Origin: Ditylenchus dipsaci
Lineage: Eukaryota; Nematoda; Chromadorea; Rhabditida; Anguinidae
Direction: 5' to 3'
NCBI GenBank assembly: GCA_004194705.1
Contig: SADC01000914.1
Span: 62,001 to 126,000 of the forward strand
Length of the DNA stretch: 64,000 nt
Positions within the stretch are counted from its first letter, which is position 1. Every line of letters begins with the position of its first letter. Shown here piece after piece: positions 20,521 to 32,700 of this stretch. The notes beneath the pieces are model-generated. The model saw only the letters and a program-made list of their open reading frames with translations, did no database searches and was not told where the DNA came from. A program made the translations under genes and the position numbers.

Positions 20521-21098
20521 TCAGCTTCTGCCCCATGGGAAAAAAGGTACTAAAAGTTTTTCCCTCAATAATCAGAAATGAAAAAAAGTTTTTTAAATGC
20601 ATTTTATATGATGAAATTCATAAATACCTACGTCGCAATCTTGTTCCAAGCTGTCAAATTTTAGGACCAGTTTCGTCCGCTTCCACAGAAGAGCCAACAG
20701 ATAATAGCAGTGGAATAGTTGGTCCAAGCTCAGGTCTGAACCTTGAGATCGCCGACAGTGCAGCCCGAGCCAAAAACTTTCGGCACATAAATTGCCAATA
20801 TAGGGCAGTATATCAGACACGAGCACTGTCCTGGAGCCCTTTTTTGGCGATAGTCCAGATACCCCATACCCTGGGTGGTCGGCTAATTTAACCTTCAATC
20901 CATCAGTCCACATTCCGGGAATGCAATGAAGTGGATAGATCGGGAAATGGGCTTGAATAAAACGGCTAAAGCTATGGCCAGCAAGCTTGACATTTTGAAG
21001 TTGGCGGCGGCTCAGAAAATATAATACTTCATGCCAAATGTCTGTTGGGATGGCCAATTCCGAGATTTGCCTCTTAAAGTGGTCAGACATTGAAAGCT

Positions 21099-21703
21099 TA
21101 AAGGGGCATATTGGGTTGGTCCATAAGTTCGCGGTCGATCATACATCCTTCGCAAGGTTTTTGCATGGGTTTCATAAGTTTTTAATAATACTGGCTATTA
21201 AAAACTGACAGACGCACTTTAATATCCAAATTTGATTTGTAAAAACAGAACAAATTTTTTTGATGGGTTTCGTAATTAAAATTAAAAATACGAAATTTCA
21301 ATTTGGAAACCCATCAAAAAAATTTGTTCTGTTTTTACGAATCAAATTTTGATTTTGAAACCCATCTGTCAATTTTTAATAGCATGTATTATAAAAAAAC
21401 TTATGAAACCAATGCAGAAACCTTGCGAATGGTGTATAACCAACCGCGAACTTAGGGACCAACCCAATACCAGCGGGTTACACCGCAAATTAAGGCGGGG
21501 ACCAGCAAGTTTCCGAAAATCGTTTTTGTTTTTACTTGTTTTATATCAAATCTGATATTTATGACCTTATCCTACTTTTGAAAAGTAGGCAGAAAACTTT
21601 CGTCGGATCAATTAAAACACTTATAGAAAACGGTAATGAGAGAAAAGCAAATTTCTGGTCCCCGCATTAATTGCAGTGTAATGCGCTGGTATGTCCCTTT
21701 AAA
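21099..21703. mobile_element. AAAGGGGCATACC foldback split by a MITE
   Basis: Left tip AAAGGGGCA at 21101, then interruption at 21111-21467, then CCAGCGGGTTACACCGCA, GGCGGGGACCAGCA, and the complementary right arm ending TGTCCCTTTA. Same family as 999-1470. Confidence 0.65.
21111..21467. mobile_element. Mariner-type MITE, 357 bp
   Basis: Ends TTGGGTTGGTCCATAAGTTC and complement GAACTTAGGGACCAACCCAA, flanked by TA at 21109-21110 and 21468-21469. The TTxGGTTGGTCCxxAAGT end is characteristic of irritans-type mariner elements. Inner arms include ACAGAACAAATTTTTTTGAT and complement. No transposase. Confidence 0.8.
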
Positions 21704-23790
21704 AATTAATTGTAATTGCAGTCAAGTTATTCACTTAATCCACAAAAGCCTTGTTTTGTTTCAAAGCAATATCTGGTGCAGTTTTTTCTGCTCTGTCGAA
21801 TAGCATCTAGCATTCAGTGAAAAACGTCATTTTCACGCTTTTTTGTGCATATTTTTGTATGAACAACGTTTTAGAAAATAAAAACAATTATTTCTTCAAG
21901 GTAAAACTTGTTTATTCGATTGTCGTAAATACCTCAACGATATGTTATTAGAAAGCTCGTAGTCTGCGCTTTCTTTTGCACATGAAACTAGTTTCATATT
22001 TTATAAAAATTTGTATGTTCTACCTCTTTAAAGTTGCGTAGATAAAAATCGTGACTTGGTTGGTTGGCAGGGGCAGCGAACGCCATATAAAGACTTTTTG
22101 TCAAAAATTTCGCGGAATTTTATTTTCTGACTTTCCTGTTAAGAAAAACCCGATTCTGACACCGGATTCGTGTTCAGCATGGTCGATTACAGATTGTCCT
22201 TTTACAAATGTTAGCTTAAGTTTAATTCTCAAATTCCTCTCGAGACAAAAAAAAAACATTTGAAAAAAATGCAATATTTAAAATTTGATGACGAGTATCA
22301 GATCCAATAAAGCTCCTTTATGCAATCGACCATGCTGAACACGAATCCGGTGTCAGAGTTTGGTTTTTCTCAACAGGAACGTCAAAAAATAAAATTGTGT
22401 GGAATTTTCTTCCGCGGAATTCTCGCCTTGCCAAATTTTCAATGCACACAAAAAAATTAATACAAAATATATTATGGACAAAATGAGGTTGGTCCCGCGC
22501 AAATTCAAATACCACAAATTGCGGAACTCCTACACAAAGTGCGCCCCAAAATTATATACTGCTTTTTTCGACATTTTGCAAGTCAGTTGTTAGTACAGAG
22601 TTGTGTTTGTTTTCAGTTTTCCGGTTTTTTATTTTGCTCTAAATAATTATATCCTAGATTTTAGTTATCTCGACATGGATATTCTGAAGGGGATGAATCT
22701 TCGTGCTCTTTTTTTATTCACAAGTATTTTTCATGTTATGTAATGAATGCGCCAATAATCTTACGTCATTTTAAGGTATAATTTCATCTCGCCAGATAAT
22801 CCCGAAGTTTATACGCAAACAACAGAATCCGGTTGGGGGAAATTCAAGCAAGCGAACAGGGAGCGAGGAGGAACCAGCCGCCACCTATTCATCAATTTTC
22901 TCTCAGAATATCTATGCAAGAAAAAATTTAAAGGTCCCGATACTTTCTTCTATGTGTGGAAACATATTTCTGATGTGTATGTCTGTGTAAATGGTGAAAT
23001 CGAGATACGCCAAGTATTGGATTCTGATTGAGATTATGACGTGTTTAATGAGTGAATAAAGCATTATTTGGGCCGTTAATTTTGGGGGCACTTTGTGTAG
23101 GAGTTCCCAAATTGCTGTGCTTATCAAGTTTCATGGTCCTTTAATGGCTTTCCACCCGCTTATAACTACCACAGTCATTGTCTTTTGCAACCCGACAAAA
23201 TCAGGAAAGGAAAAGATTGAAAACCTTGATTTAGAGATGCTGCTCCATCACTCCAGAGGAGTCAGTGGCTCAGGGTCACTCAATCAAGGGGGTCATTGAT
23301 TCGAGGTTTCATTGTTTTCTCAATCAAACCTATGTCCATCTCTCCTCTTTACAGCCTTCCAGCCCCCAAAACATGCGTTCAAAATGGCGCTTGCAGGTTG
23401 AATATTATAGCAAAGCAGTGTTTTCAAAGGGCAACACGCTATTATTTTCCATTTCCAATATATTTGTAATGCTTGATTGTTGGTAACAGTCACAATCAAA
23501 AAATCTAGACTTTTTTTGTAAAAAAATCCTAGAATTGACCATTTCCAATTCAGATTTAGTGGCTTCACCACCCAATTTATGGTCCATAGTGCTATCTTAA
23601 CTACTACGAGTCTACCACAATCTTATCTTTTCGATTTTTTTTCTAATTTTTTGGCTCAGTTGTAATTGGTCATGGTCAAGCTCACTTTCCCCTACTCCAA
23701 ACGCCGCACTTTTTCCACCGCTAAAAAGAAGGTTATTGTGTTTTATTTGCAGATTTTGGTGAAATAATTGGTAAATTCTGTTTTAGGTTG
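21704..23790. repeat. Intergenic foldbacks upstream of USP48-like gene
   Basis: A foldback lies at about 22105-22430 (arms with GACACCGGATTCGTGTTCAG and complement). A wide inverted pair at about 22515-23115 has CTCCTACACAAAGTGCGCCC facing its complement; GCGGAACTCC next to it resembles sequence at 18490. 23120-23790 shows no feature except the promoter-proximal TTTTAG acceptor-like site before the USP48 ATG. Confidence 0.5.
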
Positions 23791-23792
23791 AC

Positions 23793-26700
23793 ATGAAGGA
23801 CTTGATAACTGCGGTAAATTTTGAATTTTTCGATTGAATGGTTTGGTGGATCTGTTCTTCTTTGGATTTTTTGAAGGTCACACGGGTTCTGCCTCGCTTT
23901 TATATCAGTTTTCGGTAGTTTTCTTGTTAGCTCGTCTCAATCTCCTAAATTTTTTGATATTATGCAAAAAGTGTAAATGGTGGTGTGTTGTATATTGTAT
24001 GAAATTTTTGACGCCAGTGACGTATGACCGCCGAAATCTCTTTTGACTGTTTGAAATCAGGCGCATCACTTGGGAGATTTTGTAGAACCGAAATTGCGCT
24101 TTGAATCCAGTAAAAAGACTAGATGGATCTCTGCCTCCAGTCCGGCACTTTTCCTAACTGGAACCATAGGCTATAACCCAAGGCCACAGCAAAATTTCTT
24201 AAATCTTGGAGTCAGCGCCCAAGTAAAGCCAGAGGAAAAATCTAGGTATTTTAGAGCCAGAGTTAAAGCAGAAAAAGACGAAATATACAGAAATTTTGGA
24301 ACTAACGAAAAAACAAAAATAATAAAAATGATCGCAGAAGGATTCGAACCTCTGAAAATAGGCAAAATGGTAATGAAATTATGGACTCCAACCCCTGATC
24401 CATCAAGTCACCTTTATACAAGGTGAAATACCTATCTATATATTTATGCTACAGGAAGCACTGGACCTCCCAGAAATAATCAATCTGGCGGTTTGCTGGA
24501 AGGCATTTCACTTAGAAGAAGGTCCTTGCGAGCTTCATGTGCCTCCAAATCCAAAGTAAGTTTCTGGTTGCAGCTCACTGTACTGACTTTTATCTCCGAC
24601 TGTGCTTCAGGGTCAAAAACTGTCGTCAGAATCCCTATTGCATAAGTCGGCTGGGGTTAGAGAAGCTAGAAAAACTTAAAAATCAGCAGCAGGAAAGCAC
24701 TGGTTCGAATTTAGAGAGGCGAGACTTAGAGAAACAGCCATGTGGTCTGGCTAATAATGGCAATTGGTGCTATGTCAACAGCTTCTTACAGGTAAGAGGA
24801 CTGCTGGTTATTTGCGACTTTAGAATGATAAAAATAAAAACTTCTATTACCAAAATGTCTTTCGGAATCCGAATCCGTTGAGATCTGCTAAATTTTTTTT
24901 GATTAGACTGAATTATGGCTATTTTGAGCAGAATGCTAAAAAGGTTGAAAAAAATCAGGAAGAGTGGGGGGTATACGGCGGTGGCTATAGCCCAGCTAGC
25001 AAACACTCCAACCACCCCTCCCCCACCCCCCAAGTATGCCTATAGGGATAGTTAACTGCATTGAGATAGTTGACTGTAGCACAGTTTGTAAATAGCGAAG
25101 AAAAATTGAGCGATTTCTTATTGACCGGTTTTATAATAGTAATTGAACGGTCAATTGGCCGTTAATTGACTGGTTATTGACCATTCGTCAACCCTAGAAT
25201 TGCCCCACCATGAAATGAATACGCACATAAAAAAGATATCTTGTATTATACACGGAATTTATAAGTCACCAACTTTTCGGTGACTCACCGGTAAGTCACC
25301 GGAATTTTAAGTCACCCGTCGCTAACCCAACTCTCGATTTTACCACCTATTTATTGCAGATCTGGTACAACGACTTAGTATTCCGCCAATGCATTTATGA
25401 CTGGCGCTCGTGCCCTGACTTTGTCAAGCCAGATGCCACCAAGATGGATGTCCAGGCAGTTATGGACACATTGCAGAAGCTATTTGTGTCCATGCAGTTC
25501 ACCCCATTTGTAAGTGCTCCGAGCCATTCTTTAAGATATTTTTACTCGGATGGCCAGTATTTATGGGCTGCAGCACCCATGTATTTTGAAGGTCGTCCAG
25601 AGTGTCCAAACAGAAAACTTTGGGCATAAAATTTTTAAATTTTAGCATCAAGCAGGGTTTTTTATAAAAAAATTCATGTTTTACATTAAAGTTATGGTGA
25701 AATCAGGGTTCAGTTACAGCAGAAAAAATCAAACAACTAAATTGTGGCCAGAGGTGGGTCGATCCCACATACTTACTGGTGGTAATTTTCAAAAATTTTT
25801 GTACCTCCATAAATAGGTGCCTATTTTCGGCCAAAAAAATCAGAATCAGAGACAGCACCACGCAAGGTTTTTAGGTCTAAGACTGACCGGGATATAAAAA
25901 CTGAAAAACCAGGAATATTGCTTGAAAAAGTGAAAAAAAGGGAATACTTTTTTCGGAAAGCCCTCCCCCCACTCCGCGTAACACAAGTCGCGTAAAAAAC
26001 TTTCAATGAGTTCCAGACAAGCATATTTTCTTTTAATTATCAGTTATCTTGTACTCGAAATGACCGCTAGAATCCAGCGAACATTTTGGTAGTAAAACAG
26101 TTGTTAGTTTGTAAAAAAAATTTTTGGAGATCGACAAAAGTAAGTCGCGTAACATCGTGTTATGCGGGTTGAGTCAAGTACCGTAAAACCTCTAATTTAA
26201 GCCCCCCCCCCCCCCGGTTCAAAATCGTGTTCGTGGCATTGCGTTTTTGACCCACTTCTTGAAGACTGTTTTTATGCAAGTTACCAATCATTTTGTAGCC
26301 AGTGAGATGAGCTACAAAATGAGGTATAACATGCCTGAGAAAAGTTTTCGAAAAGTGGGTCAAAAACACAATGCCAAAAACACGATTTTGAATTAGGGGG
26401 GGGGCTTAAATTAGAGATTTTACGGCAACACGCTGTAACTTTTGTCGATTTCCAAAAAAAAATATCCAAGCTAACAAATGTTTTACTACCAAAATGTTTG
26501 CTAGGTTCTAGCGGTCATTTTGAGTACAAGATAACTAAAAATAAAAATAAAAGATGTTTGCCTGGAACTGTTTGAAAGTTTGTTATGCCACTTGTGTTAC
26601 GCGTGAGTGTGGGGAGGGCTAAAAGTGGGTGACGGTGGTCTAATATATGGTCATTTCCTAGAAATTACAATGCTGCAACTCTGAACTTTTTATTTGGATT

Positions 26701-29700
26701 CCTACGGAGATTTCGTTTACTTTGATAAAAAAATAATACCGAATACAGTCCACCCTCGATTTAAGGACACTTGGTTTAAGGGTAGGAGTTCGTTCCCGCC
26801 TTGGGGCTGACAATTTTTTCGTTTTTTTGCGTCCTAAAATCGAGAGTGGGCTGTACCTTTACAAAAAAAATCGGGCAAAAAACTATCGCAACTGTGACGC
26901 TTCTGTCATATACCCCCCCCCAAAAGCTACTGTAATATACCCCCCCCAAAAATCGACTTTTTTAGGAGTGTCCAAAAACCATTTTCATACAATAATTTTG
27001 CCATAATAGGACCAGAAAAGCAATTTAAAAGGGATTATGGGCTGTATTGGGAGGAGAAGGGAATAATACAGGGGCCACTTTTTTTAGCTGCTTTACCATG
27101 TTTTTCAACTCGGGCCGTGGCAAAAATAGACTCTATATACATTTTATGATCAAGTGTACATCTCGGAATCATGTCTAAGGTAAGTGCGTGCGCGCATCTC
27201 TAACTCTCAAGCCCCCTGCGCCCCCTTCGGGGGCGCAGGGGCTTGGGGCTAGGAGACGAGATGCGCACACCCACATACCTTAGACACAAATCACTCGAAA
27301 GTGACTCTGGATGCATGAAAAAGCATGCATACCAGAGTTATTTATGCGGTAGGCCCAAGGGTGGGCAAAAGATCAGATCAGATCTAGATCAGACCAGATC
27401 AGATCAGATCGCCAAAGATCAGACCAGATCAGATCTGATCGATCTGATTCATTTGTCATCCAAATGTTTTGTCTCGAAAAGATTTCTGTAAGTTTGAATG
27501 TTCGATCCGGTTTTGTACACAGAAATCTTTTCGAGACAAAACATTTGGATGACAAAATGAATCAGATCGATCAGATCGATCTGATCTGATCTGGTCTGAT
27601 CTTTGGCGATCTGATCTGATCTGATCTCGATCTGATCTAGATCGATCTGATCTGATCTTTGCCCACCCTTGGGTAGGCCCCAGTATTCAAAACTATGTTC
27701 AACATCTTTATTTTTTCGCCGAAGAGCATTCCCCCTCGTTCTAAAAGGCCGGGCCAGAGGCCCAGCAACCAAAAATTCAGCCTAGCACTCAGAAAGTGCT
27801 AGGCCTATGAGTAAACCCGCGAGGTCCGCTGATCAGCTTGGTCCATGAAAAGTACTCATACTTATGCCTGCACTACAAGTTCCTGGGTTTGAAAGTACCC
27901 TTAGACGCTTAGAGAATTAATACTCTAAGGATCCCAACCATCTCGAGAAGTGGCCCCTGTATTATTCCCTTCCCCTCCCAATACAGCCCGCAATCCCATT
28001 TAAATTGCTTTTCTGGTCCTTTTATGGCGAAATTATTGTGTAAAAATGGTTTTTGACCATCCCTAAAAAAGTCGGTTTTGGGGGGGGGGGGTATATGACA
28101 GTAGGTCGATTTTTGGGGGGAGGGGGGGTATATTACAGTAGCGCTTTTTTTTTGGGGGGGGGGGGGGGTATATTACAGTAGCGCCGCAACTGTAATATAT
28201 CTTCAAAAATCAAATCTCAATTTTGGCCAAACAAAACTATTTCAGGAAACCACAGATGCCGTGGAATTAATCCAGCTTTTGAAGCTGGATAACGAGCAGC
28301 ACGACGTACAAGAGTTTAACACCCTCTTTTTTGATGCTTTGGACAGAAATTTACAAGGACACCCCAATGGAGAAGCTGTTAGAAAACTGATAAGGAGCCG
28401 CTTTGAGGTTTTTCAGCCTACTTATTTGACCAATATTGCTGCTAAATTCTGCCCATGTTTCAGAGCAAGATCAAACAAATAATATTATGCGACTTTTGTG
28501 GTGTGAAAAGCGAGTCTGAAGGGAGTACCGATCGCTGCAGGTCAGCATCGACAAATCCAAAACACTCACCACTGCCATCAAGGGATTTTTCGAGCTGGAA
28601 ACGTGAGTTTTTTGAAATCATGAATGTGGCTCAGGTTCGAATCCACCTAGCTGCATGCCAATTTTTCGCAGGGTTGGTTGAAAATTTGGCGCTGGAGCGT
28701 TTGGCCACTTTTGTGACATTTGTCACAAAAGTGGCCTGAGGCCACAGGTTCAAATCCTGGTGGTAGCAGTTAATAGTTTCCTTAAATAATAGTCTTAAGC
28801 TAATTACTAAAAGATCAGTAAGCCTCAGGATAAGTAGTTATTTTTTTTCACGTGTTTATAGCTATGAGGGTGTCTAACTAGCCTCTTTCCACAAAAAACT
28901 CGAAAAATAATTTCTGAACCTTTGTGATACCATAACTTTCAATCCGAAAAACCGAAATTTTGCAGCCTATCCGACTACACCTGTGATGGCTGCCAAAAGA
29001 AGGATACAGCCACTCGTTCCAGTCAGTTCTCTCAGCTACCTCGAGTGCTGATCATCCAGCTGAACAGATATGTGTTTGACAGGTCTATTTCTGCCAATCT
29101 TACTACACTTTTTAATCCAAATTTATACAAATCCCTATTTCCAGTAGTGGAAGACACAAGAAGTTGCGAACACCAATTCAGTATCCTAGGACCTTGCCGG
29201 AAGCTGTGCTTCAACCCAACTCTCCTTTTGAGCGCACCTATGATTTGTGTGCTGTCATGATACATGAAGGTAATAAGCCTTGATCCTGCCAAGTCGGCAG
29301 GCAATAAAATATGGTTTTACCGTATTTCCTCTAATAAGGGCGCCGGCGCGCTTATTATTCAAACCCCAAAAATCCGAAAATTTGGAATTCGATTTCGAGA
29401 TTTTTGGGTGCTCAACTAAAATCTAAAAAGTGGAATCGGTAGAGCTCGTGGGAGTTAAGAAAACGTATCAAACAGCTTTGGAATAAAAATTCTCTGAGCT
29501 GAGATATAGGCCCTCAAAGTAGGGGTGCGCGCTTATTAGAGCATGCGCGCTTATTAGAGGAAATACGGTAGTTTAAAAAATGGGTACTTTTCAGAAAAGA
29601 CTGGACAGTTTACAAGACATTATTTTTTATTTTTTGTATTTTTAAGCATAGATACCGTATTTGCTCTATTTTAGCCCCCCTTCCTAGTTCAGCCGTCATC

Positions 29701-32700
29701 ACCCCCCCCCCCCCAGGCCCCCCCCCCTCTTTTTTATACTAGAACTTCAGAGTTAGGGCCATTTGGGGTTTTTTCCCCACGCCGTTTTTGAGTTTTTTAC
29801 TTAACAATTTTTTCGAAAAACCTGACGGGGGGGCTATAGCCCGCCCCCCTCCCCTGGCTACGCCCATGATGTCACAGATTCACTTTTTTGTCACAGATTT
29901 AGATAAAACCACAGGGGGACCAAGCACTATCAAAATTGCTCCGAAAACTATTTTCTCAAAACAGCCTGAAATTCCTAAAATTTTTGGTAACCTGAAATGT
30001 GACCTTAATCGCCCAAGGCAAAAACTTTTGCGGATAAAATAGCTTTTGGCAAAAATGCTGAAAACATGGTAGAAATGTCATACAGAAAATTTCAGGCTGT
30101 AATGAGAAAACAACTTTTGGACCAATCTTGAAAGTGCTTGGTCATCCCTGTGGTTATAAAAATCTGTGAAATCTGAGAAATCTGTGACAAAAAAGTGAAT
30201 CTGTAACAGAAAAAAGTGAATTTGTGACAAAAAAAAATTGACCTTTTGAAATTCAGTTTTGTAATTCAGATCCCTGAGACAATTTAGGGAGCACCAGAAA
30301 GTGAAAGGGCAAAACTTATTTTTCTTGCCGAAAAACTGATTTTGTTGCCGGTTTCGTTCTCTTCGGTCGCTTATCAAAAAATTTTAATTGTGGATTGTTC
30401 TCCTTAAAGTTTGGCAGTCCATGTTAATTTCGACCTGAAAACCAGTTTTCCAAACTCCTGGTCAAACAATTTGGATATAATAAATAATTTTTACAGGCCT
30501 TAACACCCACTGCGGACATTACTACGACCTCATCAAAGATCCGGTGACTGGACAGTGGTATACTTACAATGATAGGGTAAATTTTAGCTCCTGTCACGAT
30601 GATGCTTTCTGGAAAAGAATCCTGCCTTGGTCCCACGAGCTGATTTTCATAACAAAATCAATAGTCTCAAAATCCATGTTTCATAATTTTTAACCTTTTT
30701 ATATAAAAAATTTGGGCATTAAAATGTTTAAAAAATTGCGAAAAAATCAGCTTGGGGGACCAAGTCACAATTTTTTGGATGGTCCACAAATTAAATACAG
30801 TAGAACTTCGATAAACGGTCACCCCAAAAGTTCGTTCCCCCGCTGGGTCAGACACTTTTTAGCTCGATTTTCAAAAAAAATTAAATTGTGTTTTGACAGT
30901 CCGTCCCCAAGTATCGCAAGGACTCCGATTTTACCGATCGTTTTTCAGAATAAATTTCAGAAATAGGGCGCCCGTTAATCCAGGTTTTGCTTTTTTAGAG
31001 AAAAAAATTTCGGATTCTGAAAAACGATCGCTAAAATCGAAATCCTTGCGATATTTGGGAGTGGACTGTCTGAACGGTATACATCCAACTCGATACAAAA
31101 ACTAACTCGATACATTGACAAGTCGATACACCGACTGGATACACTTTTTATCTTCACCTCAAGGACCGTTATTTTTAGGACATAGGACAGTTCGCATCGG
31201 TTTTTCAGTAGACAGTTCGTACCAGTTTTTTTTAGATTATTTTTTCGGCAACCAGACATTTTCTAATATTTTTAGAATTTGTCGCGCGACATTTTCTAAT
31301 ATTTTTCGGTAAATTCGGTTGTTTTGTCCCGAATTTACCGAAAAATATTAGAAAATGTCGCGCGACAAATTCTAAAAATATTAGAAATTGTCTGGTTGCC
31401 TATTTTTTCCATATTTTTGTTTTGAATATTATTCTTGTTAATTCAATTAATTCTCCAGGCGTCAATAAAACCAGGTGGTCATCCACTTGGTTCAAATACT
31501 TTCTTTGGTGGGTTTTCAGAATCCAAAACTTGTTTTCTGTACTGATTTGATCATTCTAAGAATGGTAAGACAGTAGTCAAATGCTGTTTTCCATGGTATT
31601 TTTCAAGTTTTCGTAATTCCGCTCATATGACATCCTGCTACTTACGGAATATTTTGAAATGTCGTGGTTAGCGCACAAAAAGGACTATGGAAGCCAAAAA
31701 CAAAAAAATGCACCAAATGGACACCCAAATTCACCAAGTGGTCGTCCACTCTATTAAGTTTATTCATGGATTAATATAGTAAATGTGGATTAATGTAGTG
31801 GATTAATATAGTTCATTCTCTCGACGTGATTACCTATTCAGTATTTAGGTGGTTATCAATCTAGACCACATTGATTTATGGTTTGAAGTCATGTGGTATA
31901 ATCATAGAGTAGTTGACGAAATTTTTTATTTTTCGGCTTCCCTAACCCTTTCGTGTACTAATCACGATATTCTAAAAACGGTTTTTTAAGTAGTAAGTAG
32001 TTATATGAGCGGAATTGCCGAAGTAATTGAGGTAAAAATAAAAAAGTGTATTGAGTAGGTGTATCGAGTTGTCAATGTATCGAGTCGGTGTATCGAGTTG
32101 TGAATGTATCGAGTCGGTGTATTGAGCGTGCCTGTGGTCGCTAGACCTGGCGGAAGTGATTTTCAGATTTTTCAGCAGCACTTTCACCTATTTAATTTGG
32201 TGAAAATGGCAAAGGGTGTGTTTAGTTTTTGTATCGAGTAGGTTGGCAGTCGTCTAAACAGAATTTAAAAAAACCTTTGAAAATCGAGCTAAAAATAGTG
32301 TCGGACCCAGCGGGGGAACGAACTTTTGGCGGTGCCCGTTTATTGAGGTTCGACTGTACCCAATAAAAATTTCAGCAAGTGGTTCAAACCAAAGCTCCAG
32401 GCGTCACCGTCGAGCGTGAGAATGACAAACTCCGAGCCACCAACGACATGAAAGGATGCTACGCCCTCATCTACCAATTATCGGATGCTAGTGAGGCATA
32501 TCCAGCCACAACCTGAGACTGCCACCCCAGTCTGTGGTCAATAGCATACAGAAAAAGGTTTTTTTTTGGATTTGTAAGCAGATGGTTTTTATACCGAACT
32601 TCATTGCAGCTGAACGCCGATTTTTTGGTGGAAACTAGGGAGGGCAACAGGTCTTTGAACTTTTGGAACAAGGAGGTCAGCCGAAGGCATGAGTTCCTAG

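Larger units (their letters stand above)
14967..21090 (-). pseudogene. F-box protein gene copy, inverted, nonsense in last exon
   Basis: Exons on the minus strand: 20632-21090, 17912-18240 and 14967-15221. Exon 1 is intact for 153 codons. It starts MSDHFKRQISELAIPTDIWH and continues through the F-box helices (HEVLYFLSRRQLQNVKLAG), then PLHCIPGMWTDG and DILPYIGNLCAESFWL. Exon 2 has exactly the same length (329 bp) as in the plus copy and the same frame problem: one frame reads LGLLLRTCTSIFDWQFIC to a stop, and another frame leads into IDYARYMDEIKQ. Exon 3 would continue HFL-stop-STEAGRFLIYF because the CAG of the plus copy is TAG here (15210-15212). Introns carry a 1.2-kb transposon relic, a pogo-like MITE, tRNA-like palindromes and simple repeats. 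Its F-box role is inferred from the family; expression is uncertain. Confidence 0.65.
26900..28190. repeat. 1.3-kb foldback in USP48 intron
   Basis: Arms of about 170-180 bp (AGCAATTTAAAAGGGATTAT, GGGCTGTATTGGGAGG, poly-C/poly-G tracts next to CTACTGTAATATACC) bracket one copy of the dispersed hairpin block (27171-27355), a hAT MITE (27356-27671) and 27680-27950, a stretch with an AGCACTCAGAAAGTGCT hairpin that I cannot assign. The poly-G tracts of 9-13 bases near 28080-28170 are likely unreliable in length. Confidence 0.65.

Noticed and set aside
24070..24426. 118-codon frame upstream of the USP48 Cys-box exon
   Set aside because: Contains a tRNA-like sequence on the other strand and has no similarity to the USP48 N-terminus; better explained as intron.
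27690..27950. Possible 5S rRNA or small nuclear RNA with AGCACTCAGAAAGTGCT hairpin
   Set aside because: No 5S or U-RNA consensus motifs could be matched; left unassigned.
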